DNA from: JADJOY01 sp046331705 [NCBI: bacterium]
Lineage (GTDB): Bacteria; JADJOY01
NCBI GenBank assembly: GCA_046331705.1
Contig: JAXLQJ010000039.1
Location: 1-64,000 of the forward strand
Direction of reading: 5' to 3'
Length of the DNA stretch: 64,000 bases
In this document: positions 18,863 to 28,419 of the stretch, piece after piece
Position numbering within the stretch: the stretch's first letter is position 1
Layout of the letters: every line of letters starts with the position of its first letter
Notes under the pieces: generated by a model
What the model was told of the DNA's origin: nothing
The model's database searches: none
What the model saw: only the letters and a program-made list of their open reading frames with translations
Position numbers and translations under genes: made by a program

Positions 18863-20008
18863 GTGTCGATCCGAGGCGAGCTCACCGAGCTGGACGTGCC
18901 TGGGCTGATGCAGCTCATCGCCACCCACGGCAAGACCGGCACGCTCGCGGTGCAGGATCCCGACGACCACGAGGTCCACGTGCTCTTCGAGGCGGGCGAC
19001 ATCGTGGGAGCGCTGGTGCCGGAGCGCGGCGAGGCGCATCGGGTGGGCGAGCTGCTCGTCAAGGCCGAGGTGCTGGCACCCGAGGATCTCGAGTGGGCGC
19101 TCCGCGAGCAGAAGCTGCGCGGGGTGCGGCTCGGCGATCTGCTGGTCGCCGAAGGCAAGATCGCCAAGCAAGACCTCGCCGACATCCTGCGCGTCCAGAT
19201 CTACGAGACCGTGTTCCGGGTCTTCACCTGGCGGCAGGGCAAGTTCGAGTTCCGCGCCGGCGCGCCCGAGTTCGAGCGTGGCCTGGTGGGGCCGATCAAG
19301 ACCGACCATCTGCTGATGGACAGCTTCCGGATGGTCGACGAGTGGCCCCAGATCAAGAAATGGGTGCCGAGCTTCGACCGCATCGTCGAGAAGACCGAGA
19401 TCGGCGAGAAGGTGCGGCGTCCGCTCACGCCCCGCGGCGGCGAGCCGGGGGGCGGTCTCAGCGACGCCGAATGGCTGATGCTCGATCTCGCCGCCGAGCA
19501 CCTGAGCGTGCAGCGCGCCATCTACCGCTCGCGCATCGGCGAGTTCGAGGCGTGCAAGGCGCTCAAGGGCTTGCAGGAGAAGGGGCTGGTCCGGCTCGTG
19601 GTCGCGGGCGAGGCCCTCACCAAGCGCTTGATCGTCGGCCAGCGGCGGATCCTGAACGCGGGCGTGGCGCTCGCGGCCCTCAACGTCGGGCTCATCCTCG
19701 CGTTCCTCGTGACGGCGGGGGCGCTGCTCGCGCCGGTGCTGGCCGAGACCGGCGCCGGGCGTGCGCTCGAGCTGGTGCTGGGTCCGGACGAGGAGGGGCT
19801 CGCCCGTGCGATCGTCGATGGACGCGCGCGAGCGGTGACCGAGGCGCTGGCGCTCTACAAGGCCGAGCACGGGAAGTTCCCCGACGACTTGACCGCGCTG
19901 GTTCGCGATGGGCTCGCGTCGGGGATCGACCTCGAGCTCGCGCAGCGCAGCTATCGTTATGCCGGCCCCGAGGCCGGCGCGCTGGTCCCGAACCCGCCGG
20001 GCTCGTGA
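18863..20008 (+). CDS. DUF4388 protein with membrane helix and pilin-like C-terminus
   Basis: The N-terminal 100 residues (IRGELTELDVPGLMQLIATH, then GTLAV, GDIVGAL, VGELLV) are a DUF4388/PatA-N-like domain, common in Myxococcota and linked to signalling and gliding. A second winged-helix-like region follows (about 200-250). Then come one transmembrane helix (about 262-290) and a C-terminal periplasmic segment with ALALYKAEHGKFPDDLTALV, which resembles the solute-facing part of type II secretion pseudopilins (GspG-like). The GTG start lies one base after the stop of the preceding gene. The combination of a cytoplasmic signalling domain and a pilin-like tail is unusual. Function is inferred from domain resemblance only. 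Confidence 0.8.
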   Translation: MSIRGELTELDVPGLMQLIATHGKTGTLAVQDPDDHEVHVLFEAGDIVGALVPERGEAHRVGELLVKAEVLAPEDLEWALREQKLRGVRLGDLLVAEGKIAKQDLADILRVQIYETVFRVFTWRQGKFEFRAGAPEFERGLVGPIKTDHLLMDSFRMVDEWPQIKKWVPSFDRIVEKTEIGEKVRRPLTPRGGEPGGGLSDAEWLMLDLAAEHLSVQRAIYRSRIGEFEACKALKGLQEKGLVRLVVAGEALTKRLIVGQRRILNAGVALAALNVGLILAFLVTAGALLAPVLAETGAGRALELVLGPDEEGLARAIVDGRARAVTEALALYKAEHGKFPDDLTALVRDGLASGIDLELAQRSYRYAGPEAGALVPNPPGS

Positions 20009-20030
20009 TCATGGCGAGCGAGCAACTTCC

Positions 20031-21058
<1,028 letters not shown>

Positions 21059-21062
<4 letters not shown>

Positions 21063-21511
21063 GACGAGTCCGCGAGCGGGTGCTGATCACCAACCAGGCC
21101 ACCGAGGAGCGCCTCGATCTGCGCGAGCTCGAGCGATTCCTCGCGCGTGTGCTCCGGGCGCTCGGATCTCCGCCCGGCGAGCTCTCGGTGCTGATCGTGG
21201 ACGATGCACGCATGCGCGAGCTCAACCGCGAGCATCTGGGTCGGGATCGCACCACCAACGTGCTCTCGTTCCCGCAGGACGACTCCGGCCAGCCGGGCTC
21301 GCGGATGCTCGGCGACGTGGTGCTCGCGCCGCGCACGATCCGCCGTCAGGCGCTCAACGCCGGACGCGATCCGGACCGCGAGCGCGACCACGCGTTGGTG
21401 CACGCGGTGCTGCACCTGCTGGGCTACGACCACGTCGGCTCGCGTCGCGAGCGCGAGCGGATGCGCGCCCGCGAGCGCGAGGTGCTGGCGCTCGTCGGCG
21501 ATCGGGAATGA
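21059..21511 (+). CDS. ybeY: Endoribonuclease YbeY
   Basis: YbeY is a single-strand RNase needed for 16S rRNA 3'-end maturation and 70S quality control. The 150-residue product has TTNVLSFPQDD (about 66) and the zinc-binding motif HAVLHLLGYDH at residues 115-125, with all three histidines present. The GTG start overlaps the phoH stop by four bases, so coupling is very likely. In many proteobacteria a magnesium/cobalt efflux (CorC) or lnt gene follows; here a glycosyltransferase does. Confidence 0.96.
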
Positions 21512-21524
21512 GCGGCGCGCCGCG

Positions 21525-22703
21525 ATGAGCCCGGATCGCCGTGCGGACTCGCGGCTGCGCGTGGCGCTCGTGCACCGGGTGTTCGCGCACGTCGGCGGCA
21601 GCGAGCTCGACCTGATCCAGGTCGGTCGCTACCTCGCCGAGCACGGCCACGACGTCCACGTCCATTGCGCGCGCTATCGAAGCCCGCCCGAGCCGTGGTT
21701 CACGGCCCACCGGCTTCCCGACTCACGGCTGGGGCGCATGCGTCGCTACCGTCGACTGCTCGCGGGGGCGCGGCGCGTCGCGGATGCCGACTTCGACGTG
21801 GTGGTCGGCTTCGGCCGCACCCTCGGCCAGGACCTCTATCGCTGCGAAGGCGGCACCCACCTCGATTATCTCGAGGTCGTGGCGCGGCTCGCGGGCAAGC
21901 CGCTCCGGCCGACCCGTTACGACCGCCTCATCCTCGACGTCGAGCGCCGCCTCTTCACCACCGAGGCGCCGTTTCGCGTGGTGTCGCTCTCGACGTTGGT
22001 GCGCGACGAGATCCACCGGGTCTACGGCTTTCCCAAGGAGCGCATCGAGGTGGTGACCAACGGCGTCGATCTCGAGCGTTTCCATCCACGCAATCGCGAG
22101 CGCCATCGGCAGGCGGTACGCGACGAGCTCGGGATCCCGTTGGATGCCCGGGTGGCGCTCTTCGTCGGGATCGGCTGGGATCGCAAGGGGCTCGCGCCGA
22201 TCCTGGAGGCGTTGGCGGCTCGGCCGGCGTGGCACGGGATCGTGGCGGGGCGGGATCGCGAGGAGCGCCGCTTCACGGGGCTCGCCGAGCGGCTGGGGCT
22301 GCGCGGCCGGGTCCACTTCGTGGGGCCCCGCGCCGACATCGAGCGCCATTACGCCGCGGCGGACGTGCTCGCGCTCGCGTCTTACCAGGAGGCGTTCGGC
22401 AACGTGGTGCTGGAGGCGCTCGCGAGCGGCGTGCCGGTGGTCGCCACCCGCTCGGTGGGTGCCGTCGATCTGCTCGAGGGTGCGCTCGCGGCCGGCATCG
22501 TCGAGGGCGACGCCGCCGGCGAGACGGTGGGTGCCGCGCTGGACGCGCTCGCGGCGCGCGCGTCCCAGGCGGATCTGGTGGCCGCGAGTCGCGCCGCTGC
22601 GGAGCCCCACGGCGTCGATGCCATGGGCCGCCGCATGGAGTCGGTGATCCGCGCCGTCGCCGCCGAAAAGCGCGAAGCTCGGGGCTCCGTCCATCGGCAG
22701 TGA
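21525..22703 (+). CDS. Family 4 glycosyltransferase
   Basis: The 392-residue protein has the two-domain GT-B fold of family 4. The N-terminal half begins RVALVHRVFAHVGGSELDL. The C-terminal nucleotide-sugar site includes VALFVGIGWDRKGL (about 207), the basic loop AGRDREE, and the signature YQEAFGNVVLEALASGVPVVAT (about 285-306, quoted in pieces here: EAFGNVVLEALASG) with the E-x7-E pattern. It starts 13 bases after ybeY, so it is probably transcribed with phoH-ybeY. The substrate is unknown. The N-terminal sequence resembles lipopolysaccharide-core-type transferases, which is weak evidence for a role in envelope sugar assembly. Confidence 0.9.
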   Translation: MSPDRRADSRLRVALVHRVFAHVGGSELDLIQVGRYLAEHGHDVHVHCARYRSPPEPWFTAHRLPDSRLGRMRRYRRLLAGARRVADADFDVVVGFGRTLGQDLYRCEGGTHLDYLEVVARLAGKPLRPTRYDRLILDVERRLFTTEAPFRVVSLSTLVRDEIHRVYGFPKERIEVVTNGVDLERFHPRNRERHRQAVRDELGIPLDARVALFVGIGWDRKGLAPILEALAARPAWHGIVAGRDREERRFTGLAERLGLRGRVHFVGPRADIERHYAAADVLALASYQEAFGNVVLEALASGVPVVATRSVGAVDLLEGALAAGIVEGDAAGETVGAALDALAARASQADLVAASRAAAEPHGVDAMGRRMESVIRAVAAEKREARGSVHRQ

Positions 22704-22714
22704 CACCCGTCGCG

Positions 22715-22738
22715 GGCCCGTCGCGGCTTTGACGGGCC
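22715..22738 (+). terminator. Hairpin terminator-like stem after the glycosyltransferase
   Basis: An 8-base perfect inverted repeat, GGCCCGTC and GACGGGCC, flanks an 8-base loop. It begins 12 bases after the glycosyltransferase stop. There is no T-run, so it may be a weak or factor-dependent terminator. Its right arm overlaps the -35 of the def promoter. Confidence 0.45.
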
Positions 22739-22757
22739 TCCGGCGGGTGGGTATCTT
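22729..22757 (+). promoter_or_regulatory. Promoter of def
   Basis: TTGACG (22729-22734) and TATCTT (22752-22757) are separated by exactly 17 bases, close to the sigma-70-type consensus. Transcription would start near 22764, about 20 bases before the GTG of def. It is one of the best promoter matches in the window. The -35 lies inside the hairpin that follows the glycosyltransferase. Confidence 0.6.
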
Positions 22758-22784
22758 GCGCCGGCTCTTTCGAGGAAAACGCAC

Positions 22785-23345
22785 GTGTCCGCACGCGAAA
22801 TCGTCAAATACCCCGCTCCGGTACTCGCCACTCCGGCCGCGCTCGTCACCGAGATCGGCGCCGACATCCAGGCGCTCTTCGACGATCTGGTCGCGACCAT
22901 GTTCGCCGAGAACGGCGTCGGGGTGGCGGCACCGCAGATCGGCGTGGGCCTGCGCGCGATCGTCATCGACGCCAACGTCGAGAATCGCGGCGAGCGCATT
23001 CTCAAGCTCGTGAACCCGGAGATCACGGCCGCCGAGGGCGAGGTCATCTGGCCCGAGGGTTGCCTGAGCATCCCGGGACTGGTGCTGGACGTGAAGCGCC
23101 ACGGCCACGTCGAGGTCACCGCGCTCGACGAGACCGGCCGCGAGGTGAGAGTCGAAGGGTCGTCGCTCTTGGGAGTGGCGCTTCAGCACGAGATCGACCA
23201 CCTCGACGGCAAGCTCATGCTCGACCGCGTGAGCCCCATGAAGCGCGCGTTCTGGCGGAAGAAGATCGCCAAGCACGGCTATCCCGTCGAGATGGGCGGC
23301 GGCGAGCGCGACGATCGCAAGGAAAACAAGCGCGCCCTCGGCTGA
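22785..23345 (+). CDS. def: Peptide deformylase
   Basis: Deformylase removes the N-formyl group from nascent proteins. The 186-residue product has all three family motifs: GVGVAAPQIG (residues 44-53), EGCLS with metal ligand Cys93, and QHEIDH with His135, catalytic Glu136 and His139. Length and spacing fit an active type 1 enzyme, with a short charged tail. The start is a GTG with GAGGAAAA about nine bases upstream, supporting this choice. The usual partner fmt is not adjacent. It has its own promoter and is followed by 214 bases before the methyltransferase. Confidence 0.96.
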   Translation: MSAREIVKYPAPVLATPAALVTEIGADIQALFDDLVATMFAENGVGVAAPQIGVGLRAIVIDANVENRGERILKLVNPEITAAEGEVIWPEGCLSIPGLVLDVKRHGHVEVTALDETGREVRVEGSSLLGVALQHEIDHLDGKLMLDRVSPMKRAFWRKKIAKHGYPVEMGGGERDDRKENKRALG

Positions 23346-23559
23346 GCGTTCTCCGTGAGCGGTGGGTAGCCGATCTCGCTCGGCCGCGCCGGGGGGCGGA
23401 GATCGACGGCGTGCGCTTGCCTCGGCGCGGCGCTCCATCGAAGCTCCCGGCCAACACCACGGTTCGGCTTGCTGACGCGCCCTGCGCGAGCTTCGGCTCG
23501 CGGTCTCGGGCGACTCCCACGTTCACGCGGCCTGGCCTCGGCACGGGAGCCTTGGCTCG

Positions 23560-24237
23560 ATGACTTCCATTCCGGATCGCCGCCCCACCTTCGACGAGCG
23601 CCGCTTGACGTGGCGAAACGAAGCGCGCGCGCGCCGCTACGATCACCGCTACCAGTCGCTCTCCGGCCGTCTCTCCAACCGTCGCGTGCTGCAGACCTAC
23701 GCCAACGCGATCCGGCGAGAGGCTCCCCAGGGCTGGCTGCTCGACTGCCCGACCGGCACCGGCCGGCTGCTTCCCGCGCTGCTCGGCAGCGCGTCGCGGA
23801 TCCTGGGCGGCGACATCGCCCCCGAGATGATGAAGGTCGCCCGCGACCAGTTCCCCGTGGACGGCAAGCTCAGGGGCTACGTCGGGATGGACATCGAGCG
23901 CTTGCCGTTCCGCGACGGTGCGCTGGGCGCCGTCTGCGTCGCGCGGCTCACGCAGCATTGCGACGGGGCCGAACGGGTGCGCATCCTCACCGAGCTCGGG
24001 CGCGTCACCAACGGCCCGATCTTCGTGAGCTACTACCACCGCTACACGTTCAAGTACTTCTCGCGCTGGCTGCGTGGAAGCCTGGGGTTGCGCAAAGGGC
24101 GGCTCCAGGGCGTGAGCTTCGCCGAGCTGCGCGCCGACGCCCGCGCGGCGGGGCTCGAGATCGCCGACGTCCGCTGGGTGTTCCCGGTGCTGTCGACGAA
24201 CTGGCTCGTCACGTTCCGCCGGCCCCGCGGCGGCTGA
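23560..24237 (+). CDS. Class I SAM-dependent methyltransferase
   Basis: The 225-residue product has the Rossmann-type SAM-binding loop LLDCPTGTGRLLPAL (about residues 60-74), an acidic second strand (GGDIAPEMM, about 87) and a third motif (DIERLPFRDGALGAVCVARL, about 110). These are enough for a class I methyltransferase. The substrate is not evident. It could be a small molecule or lipid enzyme of the UbiE/type-11 group. It is convergent with the DUF420 gene 56 bases downstream. The 214 bases between def and this gene hold no visible gene. Confidence 0.85.
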   Translation: MTSIPDRRPTFDERRLTWRNEARARRYDHRYQSLSGRLSNRRVLQTYANAIRREAPQGWLLDCPTGTGRLLPALLGSASRILGGDIAPEMMKVARDQFPVDGKLRGYVGMDIERLPFRDGALGAVCVARLTQHCDGAERVRILTELGRVTNGPIFVSYYHRYTFKYFSRWLRGSLGLRKGRLQGVSFAELRADARAAGLEIADVRWVFPVLSTNWLVTFRRPRGG

Positions 24238-24293
24238 GGCGAGCGCGTCACGCGCGGCGGCACGTCCTGGCGTACGCCGGCGAGTCGCGCCCG

Positions 24294-24722
24294 CTACAGC
24301 GTGCGATAGGGCACGAGCAGGAAGTAGATGGCGACGCCGGTGACCGACACGTAGAGCCACAGCGGCAACGTCACTCGCGCCCAGCGGCGGTGCCGAGCGA
24401 GATCGCCCTTCCAGGCGCGATACACCACCACCAGGATCATCGGCACGATCACCGCCGCGAGCGGCGTGTGCGTGAGCAGGATCGCGAAGTACACGGTGCG
24501 AAGCCAGCCCTCGCCGCCGTAGTGGGTGGTGCCGGTTCGTGCGTGGTAGGTCAGGTACGAGATCAGGAAGACCGTGCTGAGCGCGAGCGCCCCGATCATG
24601 CAGGCGCGATGCGTCGCCACGTTCTTGCGGCGGATCTGGATCCAGCCGATCGTCGCCAGCACGGCGCTCGACGCGTTGAGCACGGCGTTGAGCGCGGGGA
24701 GGTTCGCGACGAGGCTGCTCAT
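24294..24722 (-). CDS. DUF420 membrane protein (oxidase-associated)
   Basis: The 142-residue product has four hydrophobic helices and the family landmarks LNAVLNASSAVLATIG (residues 10-25) and KNVATHRACM with a conserved His near residue 38, then a second His pair in YHARTGTTHYGG (about 64). DUF420 proteins occur beside heme-copper oxidase and heme A genes, and the histidines suggest heme or copper contact. It is the last gene of a minus-strand operon running from ctaA. Its ATG overlaps the permease stop by four bases. Confidence 0.9.
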   Translation of the reverse strand: MSSLVANLPALNAVLNASSAVLATIGWIQIRRKNVATHRACMIGALALSTVFLISYLTYHARTGTTHYGGEGWLRTVYFAILLTHTPLAAVIVPMILVVVYRAWKGDLARHRRWARVTLPLWLYVSVTGVAIYFLLVPYRTL

Positions 24723-25525
24723 GCGTGGATCCACGGGCTCTTGCGCGCCATCACGACCCCGCCCGCGAAGAGCGCCGCCGTCGTGAGCAGCGTGATCGCG
24801 ATCGAGATCCCGAACGGCGGCACGCCCAAGTCGGCGAGGCTGAGCGTGGGGTAGAGCACGGCGCGCAGCGCGCCCACGGCGTACGTGAGCGGATTCGCTC
24901 GCATCAGCGCGCCCAGCCACGGCGAGGCACCCGCCGCGGGGAAGAGCGCGCCGGAGAGCAGCCAGAGCGGGATCAGGAAGAGGTTCATGATCGCGTGGAA
25001 GCCGGTCGTGGTCTCCATGCGCCACGCGATCAGGAAGCCGAGCGAGGTGAGCTGGAACGCGGTCACCGTCGCCACCGCGAGCGATTTCAGCACGATGCCC
25101 GGGCAGACGTGGATGCCGCTGAGCGGGCTCATCGCGAGCACGATGATCGCCTGAAGCACCGCCACGGAGGTGCCTCCCAGCACCTTGCCCAGGACGACGG
25201 CCGAACGCGGCACCGGCGCCACCAGCACGCCCTGCAGAAAACCGGCGCGCCGGTCCTCGATGATCGAGATGGTCGAGAAGACGGCGGTGAAGAGCAGGAT
25301 CAAGACCAGCGTGCCGGGGAAGAAGTACTCGAGGTAGGTCATGCCGTGCGAGGCGGAGCCGGGGCCCATCGACTCGGGGCGAAACGAGCTTCGCAGCCCG
25401 GATCCGATCAGCACCCAGAACACCAGCGGGGTCCCGATCGTGCCCAGGATGCGGTGCTTCTGGCGCACGAAATGCGTGAGCTCGCGCACCAGCAACGTCC
25501 ACGCGGGCAGCCAAATGCGACTCAT
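24719..25525 (-). CDS. ABC-2 type transporter permease
   Basis: The 268-residue product has about six transmembrane helices and the ABC-2 signature region RRAGFLQGVLVAPVPRSAVVLGK (quoted in part: FLQGVLVAPVPR, about residue 105) between helices 2 and 3. It forms the membrane half of an exporter with the ATPase encoded immediately upstream, overlapping it by four bases. Position between ctaB and DUF420 suggests a job in cytochrome oxidase or heme biogenesis, as in myxobacterial relatives, but the cargo is unknown. Confidence 0.92.
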   Translation of the reverse strand: MSRIWLPAWTLLVRELTHFVRQKHRILGTIGTPLVFWVLIGSGLRSSFRPESMGPGSASHGMTYLEYFFPGTLVLILLFTAVFSTISIIEDRRAGFLQGVLVAPVPRSAVVLGKVLGGTSVAVLQAIIVLAMSPLSGIHVCPGIVLKSLAVATVTAFQLTSLGFLIAWRMETTTGFHAIMNLFLIPLWLLSGALFPAAGASPWLGALMRANPLTYAVGALRAVLYPTLSLADLGVPPFGISIAITLLTTAALFAGGVVMARKSPWIHA

Positions 25526-26490
25526 CCGTTCGCCTCCGCGCGCCCGTCCGACGCGGTGGCGTCGGCCTCCCACAGCGTTCGTCCGGTGACGTGGATGAAC
25601 ACGTCCTCGAGCGTGGGCTGGCCGACGGTCACGGCGCGGATCTCGTCGGGGAAGGCGCGCATGAGCTCCGCCACGAACGCAGCACCGTCCGGGCGCTCGA
25701 TGCGAACGCCGCGGTGAAGCGCGGTCGCCGCGCATCCGAAGCGCGCGTTGATGCGCTCGGTGAGGTCGGTGGCGTCGTGGCCTTCGACGGTCACGACCTC
25801 GCCGCGGATCGAGCGCTTGAGCGCCGCCGGCGCGTCGAGGGCCACGAGCTTGCCGCGGTCGAGGATGCCGACCCGGTCGCAGCGCTCCGCCTCGTCGAGG
25901 ATGTGCGTGGTGAGCAGGATGGTGACCCCGGTCTGATCGCGAAGCTCGAGGAGCTGCCGCCAGAGATCACGCCGCGCGCCCGGGTCCAGCCCCGTGGACG
26001 GCTCGTCGAGCAGCAGCACTCGCGGCCGGTGGAGCAGGCTCTTCGCGAGCTCCACCCTGCGCCGTTGCCCGCCCGAGAGGTGCTCGACCCGGTCGGCGCC
26101 ACGATCGGCGAGCGTCACCAGCGCCAGCACCTCGCCGATGCGGGTGGCCAACGCCTTGCCCGAGAGCCCGTAGAGATGACCGGCGTGCCAGAGGTTCTCG
26201 CGCACCGACAGCTTCACGTCGAGGCTCGGCGACTGGAACACCACGCCCAGCTCGCGCCGCACCGCCTCCGGCGCGCGCATCACGTCGTGGCCGCTGATGG
26301 TGGCGCGACCGCCGGTGGCTGGAAACGACGTCGTGAGCACCCGGAAGAGCGTGGTCTTGCCGCTGCCGTTCGGGCCGAGGAGCGCGAACACCTCCTTGCT
26401 CCCGACCGTGAACGAGACGGGGCCCAACGCGCGACGCGTGGTGTAGTCGACGACCAGCTCGTCGATCGAGATCGCAGCGACTTCGTTCAT
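25522..26490 (-). CDS. ABC transporter ATP-binding protein
   Basis: The 322-residue ATPase has Walker A GPNGSGKTT (about residues 39-47), Q-loop VVFQSPSLD, ABC signature LSGGQRRRVELAKSLL (about 140), Walker B VLLLDEPSTGLD (about 160) and the H-loop TTHILDEAERCD (about 195). A 100-residue C-terminal region follows, as in drug/antibiotic-type (DrrA-like) exporters. Its partner is the overlapping ABC-2 permease. It starts 22 bases after ctaB in the same operon. Confidence 0.95.
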   Translation of the reverse strand: MNEVAAISIDELVVDYTTRRALGPVSFTVGSKEVFALLGPNGSGKTTLFRVLTTSFPATGGRATISGHDVMRAPEAVRRELGVVFQSPSLDVKLSVRENLWHAGHLYGLSGKALATRIGEVLALVTLADRGADRVEHLSGGQRRRVELAKSLLHRPRVLLLDEPSTGLDPGARRDLWRQLLELRDQTGVTILLTTHILDEAERCDRVGILDRGKLVALDAPAALKRSIRGEVVTVEGHDATDLTERINARFGCAATALHRGVRIERPDGAAFVAELMRAFPDEIRAVTVGQPTLEDVFIHVTGRTLWEADATASDGRAEANG

Positions 26491-26512
26491 CGGCCTTTCT
26501 TTCGACGCGCGC

Positions 26513-27412
26513 TCACACGGCCTTGTCGATCGCCAGCACCGTGAGGTCGAGCGTGAGCGCGAGATACGACCAGATCAGCACGGCGCGGGCGGTCTCCGCG
26601 TTGGCGTCCTTCGCGAAGCGTGCGCCCGCGATCACCACCGCCACGCCGCTCGCGGCCGCGCTCGCGAAGTACCACAGCCCGGCGAGACCGATCACCGAGG
26701 GCACCAAGCTGACGGCGAGCAGCGCGACACAGTTGACCAGCACCTGGCGCCCGGTGCTGCGCCCATCGGGCTCGACGACGGGGAGGAGCTGGCACCCGGC
26801 GCGCGCGTAGTCGGTGCGGTAGAGGTACGCGATCGCCAGGCTATGGGGCACTTGCCAGAAGAAGAGGATCGCGAAGAGCGCCGCGCCGGCCACACCCACG
26901 TCTTGTCCGGCGGCGGTCCAGCCGATCACGGGGGGCAGCGCGCCCGGCACGCACCCGGCCACCGTCGCGAGCGGGGTGCGCGTCTTGAGCGGCGTGTAAG
27001 CGAACAGGTACGTCACGACCGTGAGCGCGGCGATGCCCGCGGCGAGCGGGTTGGTCGCGAACCACAGCACCGCGAGACCGGCGATGGTGAGCGTGACCCC
27101 GAATGCCAGCCCTTCGGGCGGGGCGACTCGGCCCTCGGGCAACGGGCGCGTGCGGGTGCGGTGCATGAGCGCGTCGGTCTCGCGCTCGATGAATTGATTG
27201 AGCGCCTGACTGCCCGCGGCGCAGAGCGCCGTGCCGCCCAGCGCGGCCACCAGCGCCGGCCACATCACCGGCCCCGCGAGCGCCACGTAGTAGCCCACCA
27301 GCGTGGTGAGCAGCACCAGCAGCACCAGCCGCGGTTTGGTGAGCTCGAAGAAGTCCGCGGCGCGTCGGGCGCGCGCCACGCTGCCCATGCCGGTCTCGGC
27401 GACCGCCGTCAT
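26513..27412 (-). CDS. ctaB: Protoheme IX farnesyltransferase
   Basis: This UbiA-family membrane enzyme turns heme B into heme O by adding a farnesyl group, the first step to heme A. The 299-residue product has about eight helices. The first Asp-rich site reads NQFIERETDALMHRTRTRPL (residues 71-90), the hallmark N-x3-E-x2-D-x2-M-x-RT-x-RPL of CyoE/CtaB, and the second is YLYRTDYARAG (about 197). Its ATG overlaps the ctaA stop by four bases. The longer frame upstream lies inside ctaA and is spurious. Confidence 0.96.
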   Translation of the reverse strand: MTAVAETGMGSVARARRAADFFELTKPRLVLLVLLTTLVGYYVALAGPVMWPALVAALGGTALCAAGSQALNQFIERETDALMHRTRTRPLPEGRVAPPEGLAFGVTLTIAGLAVLWFATNPLAAGIAALTVVTYLFAYTPLKTRTPLATVAGCVPGALPPVIGWTAAGQDVGVAGAALFAILFFWQVPHSLAIAYLYRTDYARAGCQLLPVVEPDGRSTGRQVLVNCVALLAVSLVPSVIGLAGLWYFASAAASGVAVVIAGARFAKDANAETARAVLIWSYLALTLDLTVLAIDKAV

Positions 27413-28368
27413 GCGCCGATTCCCGCGCCCGCCGGCGCACCGGCCGCGGCACTGGCGTGAGCGAGATCGAGGGCGCCGCGCAGACCGCGAAACACGAGCA
27501 GCGTCGCGGCCATCGCGGTGGCGAACACCACCGCGCCGTTCACCTGGTGCGCCACGGTCACGAGCACCGCCGGCCACGGCGCGAGCTCGGGAACGGGCGC
27601 CATGAACTTCGCGGCGTACGCGAAGAAGCCGAGCGCCACTTGCAGCCACGTGAGCTGCATGAGCGCGAACGCCATCCGCGTTCCGGGAGCGGTCCGCGAC
27701 GCCGCATTGGTGCGGTAGCGCAGCGCGACCACCAGCGTGATCACCAACACCGCTCCGCCGAGGTGGACGAAGACCGTACCCATGAGGTGGCGCAGCCGCG
27801 CGCCGAGCAGGATCTGCGCATAGATCGCGATCGTGGTCACCAGCGCCAGCCGCTCGGCGCCCTGTCCGCGTGCGCGATCCAGCGGATCGGCGAGCGCCTC
27901 GGCCCACATCTCGGTGGTGCTGAGCGCCATCACGATCATCAGCGCGAAGAACGAATGCGCGAACGAACCGTGAACCAGCGCCAGCACGCGCTCGTTCTCG
28001 ATGACCCTGAGCCCACCGAGAACGCCCTGGATCACCACCGCGACCACGGCGACGCACGCCAGCACCCGCATCCAGCGGCGCGAATCGCAGCGCCACACCG
28101 CCACCGCCAGCGCCACCGTGAGCATGCCCACCAGCGAACCGAGCAGCCGGTGCGCGTGCTCGAACGCGATCGGCCCGATCCAACGGCTGATCGGGAACGT
28201 GAACATGTTGTAGCCGTAGGTCGTGGGCCAGTCGGGGACCGCCATCCCCGCGCCCTTGCTCGTGACGAGCCCGCCAGCGGTGAGCAGCACCGCGGTGGTC
28301 GCCGCGGTGGCCCGCGCGAGGTAGCGCACGGACCGGCTGGTCGTGCTCGCGGTGGGCGGGTTCGTCAT
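27409..28368 (-). CDS. ctaA: Heme A synthase
   Basis: CtaA oxidises the C8 methyl of heme O to make heme A for cytochrome oxidase. The 319-residue product has eight hydrophobic helices. Four conserved heme-ligand histidines are present: EHAHRLLGSL (about residue 70), VHGSFAHSFF (about 134), FVHLGGA (about 203) and AHQVNGA (about 270). GGLVTSKGAGMAVPDWPTTYG near residue 32 is the typical first loop (quoted in part: GAGMAVPDWPTTYG). It starts the ctaA-ctaB-ABC-DUF420 chain, 51 bases after a small membrane protein gene. Confidence 0.95.
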   Translation of the reverse strand: MTNPPTASTTSRSVRYLARATAATTAVLLTAGGLVTSKGAGMAVPDWPTTYGYNMFTFPISRWIGPIAFEHAHRLLGSLVGMLTVALAVAVWRCDSRRWMRVLACVAVVAVVIQGVLGGLRVIENERVLALVHGSFAHSFFALMIVMALSTTEMWAEALADPLDRARGQGAERLALVTTIAIYAQILLGARLRHLMGTVFVHLGGAVLVITLVVALRYRTNAASRTAPGTRMAFALMQLTWLQVALGFFAYAAKFMAPVPELAPWPAVLVTVAHQVNGAVVFATAMAATLLVFRGLRGALDLAHASAAAGAPAGAGIGA

Positions 28369-28419
28369 GGTCGATCGCTCAACGACCCGCCGTGGTCGCC
28401 GGATTCGGTCACGCGACCG

